Shown: positions 26,272 through 34,263 of the stretch, piece after piece
Position numbering within the stretch: position 1 is the first letter of the stretch
Layout of the letters: each line of letters starts with the position of its first letter
Assembly: GCA_963769945.1 (NCBI GenBank)
Contig: CAVYOA010000017.1
Span: 12,317 to 76,316 of the forward strand
Length of the DNA: 64,000 nucleotides
Origin: WHSW01 sp963769945
Lineage (GTDB): Bacteria; Actinomycetota; Thermoleophilia; Solirubrobacterales; 70-9
Reading direction: 5' to 3'
Notes under the pieces: model-generated
Told to the model about the DNA's origin: nothing
The model's input: the letters and a program-made list of their open reading frames with translations, nothing else
The model's database searches: none
Translations under genes and position numbers: made by a program

Positions 26272-26937
26272 GTGCTGATCGTCCTCATCGGCGCCGGGGT
26301 GATCGCCGCGATCGTTTCGATCTCGGTCGGCGAGGGCGGGCCGCTGGGGTCCGATGTCGGCGGCGTCAACGAGGTGCAGCGAATCTTCGGCGGCGTCTCC
26401 CAGGACGGCGCAATTCTCGGTTCCGATGATGCCGAGATCACCGTCTCGGTCTTCAACGACCTCCAGTGCGCCAGCACCTGCGTCGAGTTCGAGCTCGAGA
26501 CGATCGACCCCCTGATCGAGCAGTACGCGCGCGGCGAGGATGTGCGCTTCGAGTTTCGCCACTTCTCGCTCGCCCCCAACGACACCACGCTCGCGGCGAT
26601 CGCGGCCGAGGCGGCGGGGCTGCAGTCGCGTCAGTGGCAGTACCTGGACACGTTCTTTCGAAATCAGGAGCTGGTCGCGAGCCGCGGCGTCGTCGATTCG
26701 ACGATGCGCGAGATCGCCGAGGCGGTACCGCAGCTCGAGCTCGAGCCATGGCAGGACGCCTACGACTCGGGTGAGGCCGAGGAGCTGGTGCGCGCCGATG
26801 CCATGCTCGCCAACGAGCTCGAGCTCACGGCCGAGCCAGCGGTGGTGGTCTCCGGGCCCGGCGGGCAAAGTGAGCTGACCGATACGCCCAGCCTCGAGCA
26901 GATCGAGGAAGCGATCGACCAGGTGGCGCTTCGTTAG
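26272..26937 (+). CDS. DsbA-like thioredoxin-fold protein with CX3C site
   Basis: A 221-residue protein with one N-terminal membrane anchor (VLIVLIGAGVIAAIVSISVG) and a DsbA/Thioredoxin_4 domain facing outward. The active-site region reads FNDLQCASTCVEFE; the two cysteines are three residues apart, not two as in the usual CxxC. The remaining fold (RFEFRHFSLAP..., AAIAAEAAG..., final cis-Pro region TAEPAVVVSG) is typical. GTG start at 26272. It may be an oxidase or isomerase of disulphides in secreted proteins, or an inactive relative. Its end overlaps the convergent methyltransferase by 4 bases. Confidence 0.75.
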   Translation: MLIVLIGAGVIAAIVSISVGEGGPLGSDVGGVNEVQRIFGGVSQDGAILGSDDAEITVSVFNDLQCASTCVEFELETIDPLIEQYARGEDVRFEFRHFSLAPNDTTLAAIAAEAAGLQSRQWQYLDTFFRNQELVASRGVVDSTMREIAEAVPQLELEPWQDAYDSGEAEELVRADAMLANELELTAEPAVVVSGPGGQSELTDTPSLEQIEEAIDQVALR

Positions 26938-27803
26938 CCGGGATTGCGCGCGGCGACGATCCAGACCGATGCCTGGGCATAGACCCCTTCGGGTCCGGCG
27001 AGCTCCTCGTAGGCGTCGCGCAGCGCCGCTTCGATCTTTGGGCGGAGTCGCTCGGCCTCGTCGCCTGCAAGGCGCATGAGCTCGGCAGCCGGGCCGATCG
27101 CCGTGACGAAGTTGACCGTTTCGTCGAGGTCTTTGCCCATGCGGTAGCTGACGTCGAAGCGATGAAGCGTGATCTCCTCGAAGCCGGCGTGGACGAGGAT
27201 CTCGGTCGTCGTGTCGGCGTTTGCCATCGAGAACGGGCCCGGTCCGCAGGTCGGCTCATCGGTCTCGTCGGGTCGTTCGAGGAAGCGATTGGCGACCAGC
27301 TCGCCGCGATGAAGCCAGTCGTTGTCGAGCTTTCGCCGCCACACGGTCATGCACAGCTGGCCGCCAGGGATGAGGGCGCTGCGAATGTTGCGAAGCGCCG
27401 GGACCGGCGCCGCGAAGAACATCGTCCCCATGCGTGAGAAGGCGTAGTCGAACCCGTCGCCGAGCTCGGCCACCTGGGCATCGCCGACGAAATACTCGAT
27501 GTTCTCGATGCCGGCCTGCGAAGCCTCTTCGCTGGCGGTCTCGATGAAGCGCTCGCCGGCGTCCATGCCGACGACGTGACCTTCGGCTCCGACGAGCTCG
27601 CCAAGTCGAACGGTCGTCTCGCCGAGCCCGCAGCCGATGTCGAGCACGCGCGCACCTGCGGCCGGTGGATGCAGGCGAAGAGCCTCCTCGGACAACGGCG
27701 CGTTCTGCGTCGTGATCACGTCGCGAATAGCGAGCCAGCGATCGAAGAGGACGCCGCCCCACGCCTCGACAGCTTCCTCGTTCATCGGCGCTATCTGTGC
27801 CAT
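26934..27803 (-). CDS. SAM-dependent methyltransferase
   Basis: A 289-residue class I methyltransferase. Motif I is VLDIGCGLGETTVRL, followed by acidic VVGMDAG at the end of strand 2, and motif IV-like FDYAFSRMGTMFF. Methyltransf_11/25 subgroup; the end (FVTAIGPAAELMRLAGDEAE) is typical of uncharacterised UbiE-like proteins. Substrate unknown. No co-directional neighbour within reach. Confidence 0.85.
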   Translation of the reverse strand: MAQIAPMNEEAVEAWGGVLFDRWLAIRDVITTQNAPLSEEALRLHPPAAGARVLDIGCGLGETTVRLGELVGAEGHVVGMDAGERFIETASEEASQAGIENIEYFVGDAQVAELGDGFDYAFSRMGTMFFAAPVPALRNIRSALIPGGQLCMTVWRRKLDNDWLHRGELVANRFLERPDETDEPTCGPGPFSMANADTTTEILVHAGFEEITLHRFDVSYRMGKDLDETVNFVTAIGPAAELMRLAGDEAERLRPKIEAALRDAYEELAGPEGVYAQASVWIVAARNPG

Positions 27804-27876
27804 CGGTTGACCTTAATCGAGGCGTGATCGACGCGCAAGCGTTGACGAGTCGGTCTCGCGAAATAATGGACTGGCA

Positions 27877-28278
27877 ATGTCACAGGACAACGTCGAGCTC
27901 GTCCGGGCTGTATTCGCGTCTGTGACGATTCCAGGGGATCCCGAACCGATAATCGCCGTCAGCGATCCGGGCTTCGAGATGCACCTCGTCGGGGTCGGCG
28001 GAGAACCCGTCTACTACGAGGGTGCGAGTGGCATCCGTGAGTTCTTTCGCGACGTGGCCGAGGACTGGGAAACCTTCCGCTTTGAGGGGACAGATTTCCG
28101 TGATCTCGGCGACCGGGTTGTGGTGCTCGGGGATGTTCGAGGTCGCGGCCGCGCGAGCGGGGTTCAGGTTGAAGATCGTTGGGGCTTGATCGTCGAGCTG
28201 AAGGCAGGCACGGCCATGAGCCTGCACGGGTACCTCGACGAGCGCGGAGCTCTAGACGCTGCTGGCTTGACGGAGTGA
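27877..28278 (+). CDS. SnoaL-like / NTF2-fold protein
   Basis: A 133-residue protein of the nuclear transport factor 2-like superfamily (NVELVRAVFASV at the start, then GASGIREFFRDVAEDWETF, then VVVLGDVRGRGRASG). Such proteins are small alpha+beta barrels with very diverse roles, from steroid isomerases to accessory domains. No catalytic assignment is possible. Monocistronic, convergent with the membrane-protein gene. Confidence 0.75.
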   Translation: MSQDNVELVRAVFASVTIPGDPEPIIAVSDPGFEMHLVGVGGEPVYYEGASGIREFFRDVAEDWETFRFEGTDFRDLGDRVVVLGDVRGRGRASGVQVEDRWGLIVELKAGTAMSLHGYLDERGALDAAGLTE

Positions 28279-28287
28279 GTCCCGTCT

Positions 28288-28314
28288 GGCGCTGACCGAC
28301 GACCGTCAGGTGCC
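28288..28314. terminator. Hairpin between convergent genes
   Basis: CTGAC (28292-28296) pairs with GTCAG (28305-28309), extended by GGC/GCC outside. It lies in the 27-base gap between the NTF2-like gene and the VTT-domain gene and overlaps the end of the latter. Confidence 0.4.
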
Positions 28315-29058
28315 CTCGGCGTTCGGCTTTGCCGGCGTCGCGGGCTTGTCGGCGAGGATCGAGCCGAGCTTGTGCGTCAGCAGGACGAGGCCGATGAGCA
28401 CGATCGCGCCGATCCAGAGGACCGGATCGGTGGGCGAGAGCTCCTCGAGCTCGCTGCCGAGGTAGACGAAGACCGCGGTCAAGGGGATGTAGCCGACGGC
28501 AGTGGTCCAGGCGTAGGTCGAGAAGCGCACCCGAGCTGCCCCGGCGACAATCGAGAAGAAGCTGAACGGGACCAGCGGGATCAGCCGCATTGCCAGCAGC
28601 GTCGGCGCGCCGGCACCGGCGGCGATCCGCTCGACGCGCTCGAATCGGACCTGGCCCATGAGCCGGTAAAGCAGCGGCCGCGCCGCATATGCGCCGACGA
28701 AGTAGCCGACGATGCCGTTGACCGTCCAAGCGACCGTCATCAGCGCCAGCGCGCCCCAGAATCCGTAGACGAAGCCGCTCGCGAGGTTGAGGATCTCGGT
28801 CGGATACCAAACGACGACGTGGACGAGGGCGAGCAAGAAGACGATGAGGACGCCGCCGACGCCAAGCTCGCGCAGGTCGTAGCGCAGGGCCCCGGTCCTA
28901 CCCGCGAGCGCGTCGGAGAGTGCGTCGCGCAAGGGCTCGATCGCGAACACGAGCACTGCGAGCAGGCCGATTCCGGCGAGCGTGACGGCGACGCCTGTCA
29001 ATGACGGAAGACGCCCGCGACCGCGACCGTTGGGTGTGGGGGCAGATTGGCCGGTCAA
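28306..29058 (-). CDS. TVP38/TMEM64 (VTT/DedA-like) membrane protein
   Basis: A membrane protein of about 250 residues with five or six hydrophobic segments. WYPTEILNLASGFVYGFWGA and AMRLIPLVPFSFFSIVAGAA are the family's two re-entrant, Pro/Gly-rich signature regions (E-x-L-x-x-x-x-G-x-x-Y-G and RxxPxxPF). The start is uncertain: the frame stays open through the antisense of the tRNA gene, and no ATG is near; TTG 29058 is the nearest plausible start to the first helix. Proposed roles of the family are lipid scrambling or transport. It ends with a Pro/Lys-rich tail. Confidence 0.8.
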   Translation of the reverse strand: MTGQSAPTPNGRGRGRLPSLTGVAVTLAGIGLLAVLVFAIEPLRDALSDALAGRTGALRYDLRELGVGGVLIVFLLALVHVVVWYPTEILNLASGFVYGFWGALALMTVAWTVNGIVGYFVGAYAARPLLYRLMGQVRFERVERIAAGAGAPTLLAMRLIPLVPFSFFSIVAGAARVRFSTYAWTTAVGYIPLTAVFVYLGSELEELSPTDPVLWIGAIVLIGLVLLTHKLGSILADKPATPAKPNAEGT

Positions 29059-29139
29059 GTCTCGATCAAGTATGCGTAATGCCCAATGGCGCGCAGGCGG
29101 AATGGCCGAAGCAGGCGTTTTCGCAATACTCAGACGCCT

Positions 29140-29213
29140 CGGGGCGTGGCGCAGCCTGGTAGCGCGCACCGTTCGGGTCGGTGAGGTCCCCGGTTCAAAT
29201 CCGGGCGCCCCGA
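29140..29213 (+). tRNA. tRNA-Pro (CGG)
   Basis: A 74-base cloverleaf. Acceptor CGGGGCG / CGCCCCG pairs fully with discriminator A; the D arm holds GCAGCCTGGTAGC; the anticodon arm CACCG-TTCGGGT-CGGTG gives anticodon CGG with G37, right for proline; the T arm is CCCGG-TTCAAAT-CCGGG. CCA is not encoded. It lies between the VTT-domain gene and mogA, and a family C palindrome follows 13 bases downstream. Confidence 0.95.
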
Positions 29214-29226
29214 TTGGCGCGATTCG

Positions 29227-29273
29227 CCGACCGCCAGCTTGCGTCCCATAGTGGGACGCTTGCTGCCGCTCGA
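29227..29273. repeat. Palindromic element, family C, copy 2 (also tRNA terminator-like)
   Basis: Inner stem GCGTCCCA / TGGGACGC closes a 3-base loop; next to it is a symmetric 3-base mismatch region; the outer right arm CTGCCGCTCG is the family C end, with a slightly decayed left arm (CGACCGCCAG). Same nested layout as the copies at 18920 and 46082, though the inner stem sequence differs. It could terminate tRNA-Pro. Confidence 0.65.
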
Positions 29274-29291
29274 CTGGTTGGAGCGCCGCTA

Positions 29292-29787
29292 GTGGTGATG
29301 GGTGTGGCCCGATAGCAGGCGCAGGACGTGGGGGATCGCCTCGGCGATGCCGCCGCCGGCCTGCTCGATCGCCGGCGGGTTGCCCGGGAAGTTGACGATC
29401 AGCGTGCGCCCGCGGGTGCCGACGAGCCCGCGCGAGACCATCCACAACGAGACGTGATCGCGCGATGCCGTCGCTCATCGCCTCGGCCATCCCCGGAGCC
29501 TCGCGGTCGATCACGTCGCGGGTCGCCTCGGGGGTGACGTCGGAGCGCGAGAAGCCGGTGCCGCCGGTCGTCATCACGAGCTCGCAGCCGCCCTCGTCAC
29601 ACCACCAGCGCAGGCGCCCGGCAATCAGCTCGCGCTCGTCGGGGATCACCTCGCTGCCGACCACGATCGCGCCGACGCTCTCGGCGAAGGCTGCGAGCGC
29701 CGGGCCGCTCTCGTCGGTGCCGTCGCCGCGCGAGCGCGAGGTCGAGACCGTGATCACGGCCGCGCGCGGCTGTTCGCGCTCAGCCAC
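29292..29787 (-). CDS. mogA: Molybdopterin adenylyltransferase (MogA/MoaB), one frame break
   Basis: About 165 residues. AAVITVSTSRSRGDGTDESGP at the start and VMTTGGTGFSRSDVTPEAT (the MPT-binding TGGTG motif) identify MogA/MoaB, which adenylylates molybdopterin before metal insertion. Near 29.46 kb the frame shifts: after EAMSDGIAR the protein resumes as DHVSLWMVSRG...NFPGNPPAIEQAGGG and ends in HTHHH at 29292. One missing base would explain it. GTG start 29787 overlaps the end of the moaD-E-C fusion, so the two are co-translated. Confidence 0.85.
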
Positions 29788-30994
29788 CGTCGCGCTCCCA
29801 GGTGCCGCTGCGCCCGCCCGACTTGTGGACGAGCTCGATCGCCTCGATCGTGACTCCGCGCTCGATGCCCTTGACCATGTCGTACACGGTAAGCGCTGCG
29901 ATCGAAACCGCCGTCATCGCCTCCATCTCGACGCCGGTTCGGGCCGTCAGCCCGCACTCTGCCGTCAGCACAACCAGCCCGGCACGCTCGTCGATGCGGC
30001 CCTCAATATCGACGAAGTCGAGGCCGAGCGGATGCGCGAGCGGAATCAGCTCCCCGGTGCGCTTGGCGGCGCCGATCCCGGCCAGCCGTGCGGTGCCAAG
30101 CACGTCGCCCTTGGGCGCGTCGCCGCGCGCAACCGCTGCCGCGGTTTCAGGCGACATCCGCAGGCGCGCCTCAGCCCGAGCCCGCCGCTCGGTCTCCGGC
30201 TTCGCCCCAACATCCACCATCCGCGCCGAGCCCGAGTCGTCGAGGTGCGTCAGCTCGGCCGAATCCCGCCGAGCGGCAGATTCCGTGGCGTAGTCCCACG
30301 TTTCCTGCCGCTCGGCGTCGGGCCGTTCGGCGTCGAGCGGGGGGAGGGTGCCGTCGACGGCGGTTCGCTTCCCGGCGTCGACCTCGACCTTCCAGATCGG
30401 GGCCTCGGCCTTGATCCGGTCGATCGCCTCGCGAGCGCCGGCAAACGCCTCGCCGCGATGCGCCGCCGAGACGGCGACGATCACGCTTGGCTCGCCAAGC
30501 GCGACGGAGCCCGTGCGGTGCTCGCCCACCGCCGCCTCGAGCCCGTGTGCAGCGACGGCCTGATCGAGGATTTCGCCGATCCTCTCGGTCGCCATCTCGG
30601 TGTAAGCCTCATAGTCGAGGCTGTCGACGTCGCGGGTCGTGCCGCTGAAGACCACGGTGGCCCCGGCCCCCGGTCGCGAGACTGCAGCAGCGAGGCGCTC
30701 GAGCGAAAGCGGTTCGGCGGTGACTCGCGCGTGGACGAACGCGGTAGCACCGCCGCTGACCGGCGGGATCAATGCGATCTCGTCGCCGTCGCTGAGCAGC
30801 GTCTCCTCGCCAACGTACTCGCGGTTGACCGCGGCTCGGACCGGCATTCGCTCGAGGATCTCGCCGAGTCCCGGCTCTTGCTGGGCAGCCGCGAGCGCGT
30901 CGGTGACGCTGGCGCCGGTGGGCAGCTCGAGTGTCAGCCGCTCGCGCCCCGCGCGCTCGCGAAACACGGCAAACAGCCGCAGCTCGACATTCAT
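29780..30994 (-). CDS. MoaD-MoaE-MoaC triple fusion (molybdopterin synthase plus cPMP synthase)
   Basis: A 404-residue protein with three whole enzymes. Residues 1-82: MoaD, ending in the di-glycine (PPVSGG, 81-82) that must carry the thiocarboxylate. Residues 83 to about 225: MoaE, with the active-site lysine region DRIKAEAPIWKVE (193-205). Residues about 247-404: MoaC, from LTHLDDSGSARMVDVG through LIPLAHPLGLD and TGVEMEAMTAVSIAALTVYD to KSGGRSG. MoaC makes cPMP with MoaA; MoaD/E turn cPMP into molybdopterin. MoaD cannot work with its GG buried, so cleavage after Gly82 is expected, as known for the mycobacterial MoaD-MoaE fusion MoaX. Residues 226-243, at the MoaE/MoaC junction, are encoded by a family C palindrome. 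ATG 30994 chosen because MoaD begins there. Confidence 0.9.
   Translation of the reverse strand: MNVELRLFAVFRERAGRERLTLELPTGASVTDALAAAQQEPGLGEILERMPVRAAVNREYVGEETLLSDGDEIALIPPVSGGATAFVHARVTAEPLSLERLAAAVSRPGAGATVVFSGTTRDVDSLDYEAYTEMATERIGEILDQAVAAHGLEAAVGEHRTGSVALGEPSVIVAVSAAHRGEAFAGAREAIDRIKAEAPIWKVEVDAGKRTAVDGTLPPLDAERPDAERQETWDYATESAARRDSAELTHLDDSGSARMVDVGAKPETERRARAEARLRMSPETAAAVARGDAPKGDVLGTARLAGIGAAKRTGELIPLAHPLGLDFVDIEGRIDERAGLVVLTAECGLTARTGVEMEAMTAVSIAALTVYDMVKGIERGVTIEAIELVHKSGGRSGTWERDGG
30267..30317. repeat. Palindromic element, family C, copy 3, inside the moaE-moaC junction
   Basis: Outer arms of 13 bases, CGCCGAGCGGCAG (30267-30279) and CTGCCGCTCGGCG (30305-30317), pair perfectly; an inner stem CGTGG / CCACG follows. 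It is the only copy within a coding region. It encodes residues 226-243 of the fusion, the stretch joining MoaE and MoaC. Confidence 0.8.
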
Positions 30995-31019
30995 CGCGCA
31001 ATCGTACGTCGCTGGGCGC

Positions 31020-32261
31020 TCACCGAAGCAGCTCGATCTCGACCCGCTCGCCGGCCGCGACGTCGCCGCTCTCGGTCGGGATGATCGCCAGCGCATCGGC
31101 TCCGAGCATCGAGGTGAGCACGTGGGAGGACTGTTCGCCGGTCGAATGCGCGTGCCAGCCGTCATCTCGAAGCTCGAGCTTGCAGCGGACGAGGTGGGCA
31201 CGCCCGGGCGGCTTCGCATAGGGCTCGTCGAGGATCGCGGTGGCCCGTGGGGTGGCGTCGGCGACTCCGAGCATGGCCCGGATCGCGGGACGGACGAAGA
31301 GCAGGAAGGTGACCATCGCCGAGACCGGATTGCCGGGCAGTCCGAAGACGAGGCCGCGACTGGGCCCAAGGCCCGGGCGTCGGGGCGCGACCCCGAACCA
31401 GGTCGGCTTTCCCGGCCGCAGGGCGACACCCCAAAAGACCTCCTGCGCACCGAGCTTGCGCAGACCCGCCTTGACGTGGTCGTGAGCGCCGACCGAGACG
31501 CCGCCCGAGATCACGGCGATGTCGGTCGTCAGCGCTCGGCTCAGGGCGGTCTTGGTCGCCTCGTCAGTGTCGGCGACGATCTCGGCGAAGGCGATCTCGG
31601 CGCCCGCTGCGGCGACGAGCGCCGAGAGCGAATGCGCGTTGGAGTTGCGAATCGCGCCGGGGCGAAGCGGCTCGCCGGGCTCCTGCAGCTCATCGCCCGT
31701 GGTCAGCACCGCGATCCGCGGGCGTCTCGCACAGACCACCTTGGCGCGACCGACCGAGGCGAGCACGCCGATCTCGGCCGCCCCGAGCTCGACGCCGGGT
31801 TCAAGCACGACCTCGCCCGCGGCGATGTCGTCGCCGGCGTATCGCGTATCGCGACCGCTCTCGACCGCGACCTGAATCGAGACCTGGTCTTGGCGAGCGC
31901 CGTCTGTGTCCTCGACGCGAACGACAGCGTCAGCGCCCTCGGGCATCATCGCGCCGGTCGAGATTGCAATCGCCTCCCCAGAGCTCACCGTGGCGGCGGC
32001 GGGGTGGCCGGCGCGAGACTCGCCGGAGAGCTTCAAGCTCACCGGCGTCTCGGCGCTGGCGCCGGTGGTGTCGGCAGCACGGACGGCGTAACCGTCCATT
32101 GCTGAGTTGTCGAAGCCCGGCACCGCGTCGGTGCTCGTCACCGCCTCGGCGAGGATGCGACCCGCCGCGGCCTCGACGGCGACCGGCTCGACACCGAGCG
32201 ACCCCGTTCGTTCGAGCACCATGCGGCGCGCGTCCTCGATCTCGGTCAGCTGCGAGGCCAA
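31020..32261 (-). CDS. moeA: Molybdopterin molybdenumtransferase MoeA
   Basis: About 413 residues. VPGFDNSAMDGYAVRAADT, GDDIAAGEVVLEPG, VLTTGDELQEPGEP and GLPGNPVSAMVTFLLFVRP are the classical MoeA motifs, in order, with the C-terminal domain IV after them. MoeA inserts molybdate into adenylylated molybdopterin. No ATG lies at the right spot; the TTG at 32261 (then ASQLTEIEDARRMVL) is the best start. It is divergent from mobA with a 37-base gap and is followed by moaD-E-C and mogA in the same direction, so moeA-moaDEC-mogA is a likely operon. Confidence 0.92.
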   Translation of the reverse strand: MASQLTEIEDARRMVLERTGSLGVEPVAVEAAAGRILAEAVTSTDAVPGFDNSAMDGYAVRAADTTGASAETPVSLKLSGESRAGHPAAATVSSGEAIAISTGAMMPEGADAVVRVEDTDGARQDQVSIQVAVESGRDTRYAGDDIAAGEVVLEPGVELGAAEIGVLASVGRAKVVCARRPRIAVLTTGDELQEPGEPLRPGAIRNSNAHSLSALVAAAGAEIAFAEIVADTDEATKTALSRALTTDIAVISGGVSVGAHDHVKAGLRKLGAQEVFWGVALRPGKPTWFGVAPRRPGLGPSRGLVFGLPGNPVSAMVTFLLFVRPAIRAMLGVADATPRATAILDEPYAKPPGRAHLVRCKLELRDDGWHAHSTGEQSSHVLTSMLGADALAIIPTESGDVAAGERVEIELLR

Positions 32262-32298
32262 ATCGAGCCTGAGCGTACTTTGGTGGGAGAATGAGCCG

Positions 32299-33012
32299 AT
32301 GAAGCGCGTTGTCATCCCCGGCGCGGTGCTTGCCGGAGGGCTGGGCCGCCGGATGGGGGAGCCAAAGGCGATGGTCGAGCTCGGTGGCCGCCCGCTGGTG
32401 GCTCGCGTCGTCGCCACCGTCGGCTCGGCCGGTCTCGAGCCCGTAGTCGTCGCCAAGCCAGACTCCGTCTTGCCTCGGCTCGACTGTCGCCTGCTCAGCG
32501 AGCCCGACGAGCCGCGCCACCCGCTCACCGGCATCGTCGCGATGCTGCGCGCCAGCGCCGGCCGCAGCGTCGTCGTCATCGCCTGTGACATGCCGCTCGT
32601 GCCGGCGAAGCTCTTGAGCTGGATCGGCAACCTCGAAGAGGAGGTTGCGGTGTGCGAGGTCGGCGGCGAGCTCGAGCCGCTGCTCGGGCGTTACTCGCCC
32701 GCTGTTGCCGACTCACTCGAGACGGCGCTCGAGTGTGGCGAGCCGATGCGCGAGGCGGTGGCTCGGCTGAACCCTTTCGTGATCTCCGAAACGCACCTGG
32801 CCCGATTCGCCGACCCGCGGCGGATCGTCTTCAACGTCAACTCCCCCGAGGACGTCACCCAGGCCGAGAACCTGCTCGCCGGGCGCACGACTCGCATCCG
32901 GCATCGCGCCCGGCGCTTCGCCGAGCGCTTCACCAGCGACGATGGCGGCCAGCCAATCTCAGACCTCGAGGCCGCAAGCCCGAACCCAGATCCTGGAGGC
33001 TTAACGAAATGA
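32299..33012 (+). CDS. mobA: Molybdenum cofactor guanylyltransferase (MobA)
   Basis: A 237-residue nucleotidyltransferase. AVLAGGLGRRMGEPKAMVEL is the GTP-binding signature (LAGGxxxRMGxxKA), HPLTGIVAML holds the substrate loop, and VIACDMPLVP is the metal-binding DMP motif. It attaches GMP to Mo-molybdopterin to make MGD-type cofactor. The last 30 residues are a charged low-complexity tail. It is followed 29 bases later by the formate dehydrogenase gene in the same direction. Confidence 0.9.
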   Translation: MKRVVIPGAVLAGGLGRRMGEPKAMVELGGRPLVARVVATVGSAGLEPVVVAKPDSVLPRLDCRLLSEPDEPRHPLTGIVAMLRASAGRSVVVIACDMPLVPAKLLSWIGNLEEEVAVCEVGGELEPLLGRYSPAVADSLETALECGEPMREAVARLNPFVISETHLARFADPRRIVFNVNSPEDVTQAENLLAGRTTRIRHRARRFAERFTSDDGGQPISDLEAASPNPDPGGLTK

Positions 33013-33041
33013 TCAACAGCAAAGGCGAGGTGGGATAAGCA

Positions 33042-34211
33042 ATGGCGACGATCCTCTGCGTCCTCTATGACGACCCTGCGGACGGCTATCCGCCCGAGTA
33101 CCCGCGCGACGAGATCCCGGAGATAAAGGGGTACCCGGACGGCCAGACCACGCCAACGCCCGACGGCCTCGACTTCAACCCCGGTGAGCTGTTGGGCTGC
33201 GTCTCGGGGGCGCTCGGGCTGCGCAAGTTCTGCGAGGACAGCGGACACGAGCTGATCGTCACCTCCGACAAGGAGGGTGAGGACTCGGAGTTCGAGCGCC
33301 ACCTACCCGACGCCGAGGTGGTGATCTCGCAGCCATTTTGGCCCGCGTACCTGACCGCCGAGCGGATCGCCAAGGCGCCGAACCTAAAGCTCGCGATCAC
33401 CGCCGGCATCGGCTCCGACCACGTCGATCTCGACGCTGCGGTCGCGAACCAGATCACCGTCGCCGAGGTCACCTACAGCAACTCGATCTCGGTCTCTGAG
33501 CACGTGGTGATGATGATCCTCGGCCTGGTCCGAAACTACATCCCGTCCTATGAGATCGTCATCGACAAGGGCTGGAACATCGCCGACGCGGTTTCGCGCA
33601 GCTACGACGTCGAGGGCATGCAGATTGGCACCGTCGCCGCAGGCAGGATCGGCACGGCGGTCCTGCGCCGGCTGAAGCCATTTGACGTCGGCCTTCACTA
33701 CACCGATCGCCATCGCCTGCCGGCCGAGGTCGAACAGGAGCTGGACCTGACCTTTCACGAGTCGGCTGCGGCGATGGTCCCGGGCATGGATGTGGTCACG
33801 ATCAACGCGCCGCTTCATCCCGAGACCGAGCACCTCTTCGACGCCGAGATGCTGGCGAAGATGAAGCGCGGCGCCTACATCGTCAATACGGCGCGGGGAA
33901 AGATCTGCGATCGAGATGCGATCGTCGCAGCGCTCGAGTCCGGGCAGCTGGCCGGCTACGCGGGCGACGTCTGGTTTCCCCAGCCGGCGCCGCAGGATCA
34001 CCCGTGGCGGACGATGCCCCACCACGGGATGACGCCGCATACGTCGGGAACGAGCCTCTCGGCGCAGACGCGGTACGCGGCGGGCACGCGCGAGATCCTC
34101 GAGTGCTATTTCGCCGACAAGCCGATTCGCGACGAGTACCTGATCGTCGACGCCGGAGCGCTCGCCGGAGCCGGGGCGCATTCATACAGCGTGCGCGAGG
34201 CAAAAACGTAG
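33042..34211 (+). CDS. fdh: NAD-dependent formate dehydrogenase (metal-free)
   Basis: A 389-residue D-2-hydroxyacid-dehydrogenase-family enzyme matching the NAD+-dependent formate dehydrogenases of methylotrophs. The formate/NAD pocket is complete: PFWPAYLTAERI, TYSNSISVSEHVVMMIL (substrate Asn), Rossmann GTVAAGRIGTAVLRRL with NAD-specific YTDRHRLP, catalytic Arg in NTARGKICDRDA, QPAPQDHPWR and the catalytic His in MTPHTSGTSLSAQTRY. It oxidises formate to CO2 and gives NADH in the cytoplasm, without metal. Its place between mobA and other molybdenum genes is odd, since it needs no molybdenum cofactor. Confidence 0.93.
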   Translation: MATILCVLYDDPADGYPPEYPRDEIPEIKGYPDGQTTPTPDGLDFNPGELLGCVSGALGLRKFCEDSGHELIVTSDKEGEDSEFERHLPDAEVVISQPFWPAYLTAERIAKAPNLKLAITAGIGSDHVDLDAAVANQITVAEVTYSNSISVSEHVVMMILGLVRNYIPSYEIVIDKGWNIADAVSRSYDVEGMQIGTVAAGRIGTAVLRRLKPFDVGLHYTDRHRLPAEVEQELDLTFHESAAAMVPGMDVVTINAPLHPETEHLFDAEMLAKMKRGAYIVNTARGKICDRDAIVAALESGQLAGYAGDVWFPQPAPQDHPWRTMPHHGMTPHTSGTSLSAQTRYAAGTREILECYFADKPIRDEYLIVDAGALAGAGAHSYSVREAKT

Positions 34212-34263
34212 GTCGATCGCCCTCGGCTGGGTGAATCGCCGGCCGCCTGTCCGCCGTCAGCGT

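Noticed and set aside
28306..29787. A single 493-residue protein joining MogA with the VTT-domain membrane protein
   Set aside because: The open frame exists only because mogA has lost a base and the frame runs antisense through tRNA-Pro and a palindrome; the two proteins are separate genes.
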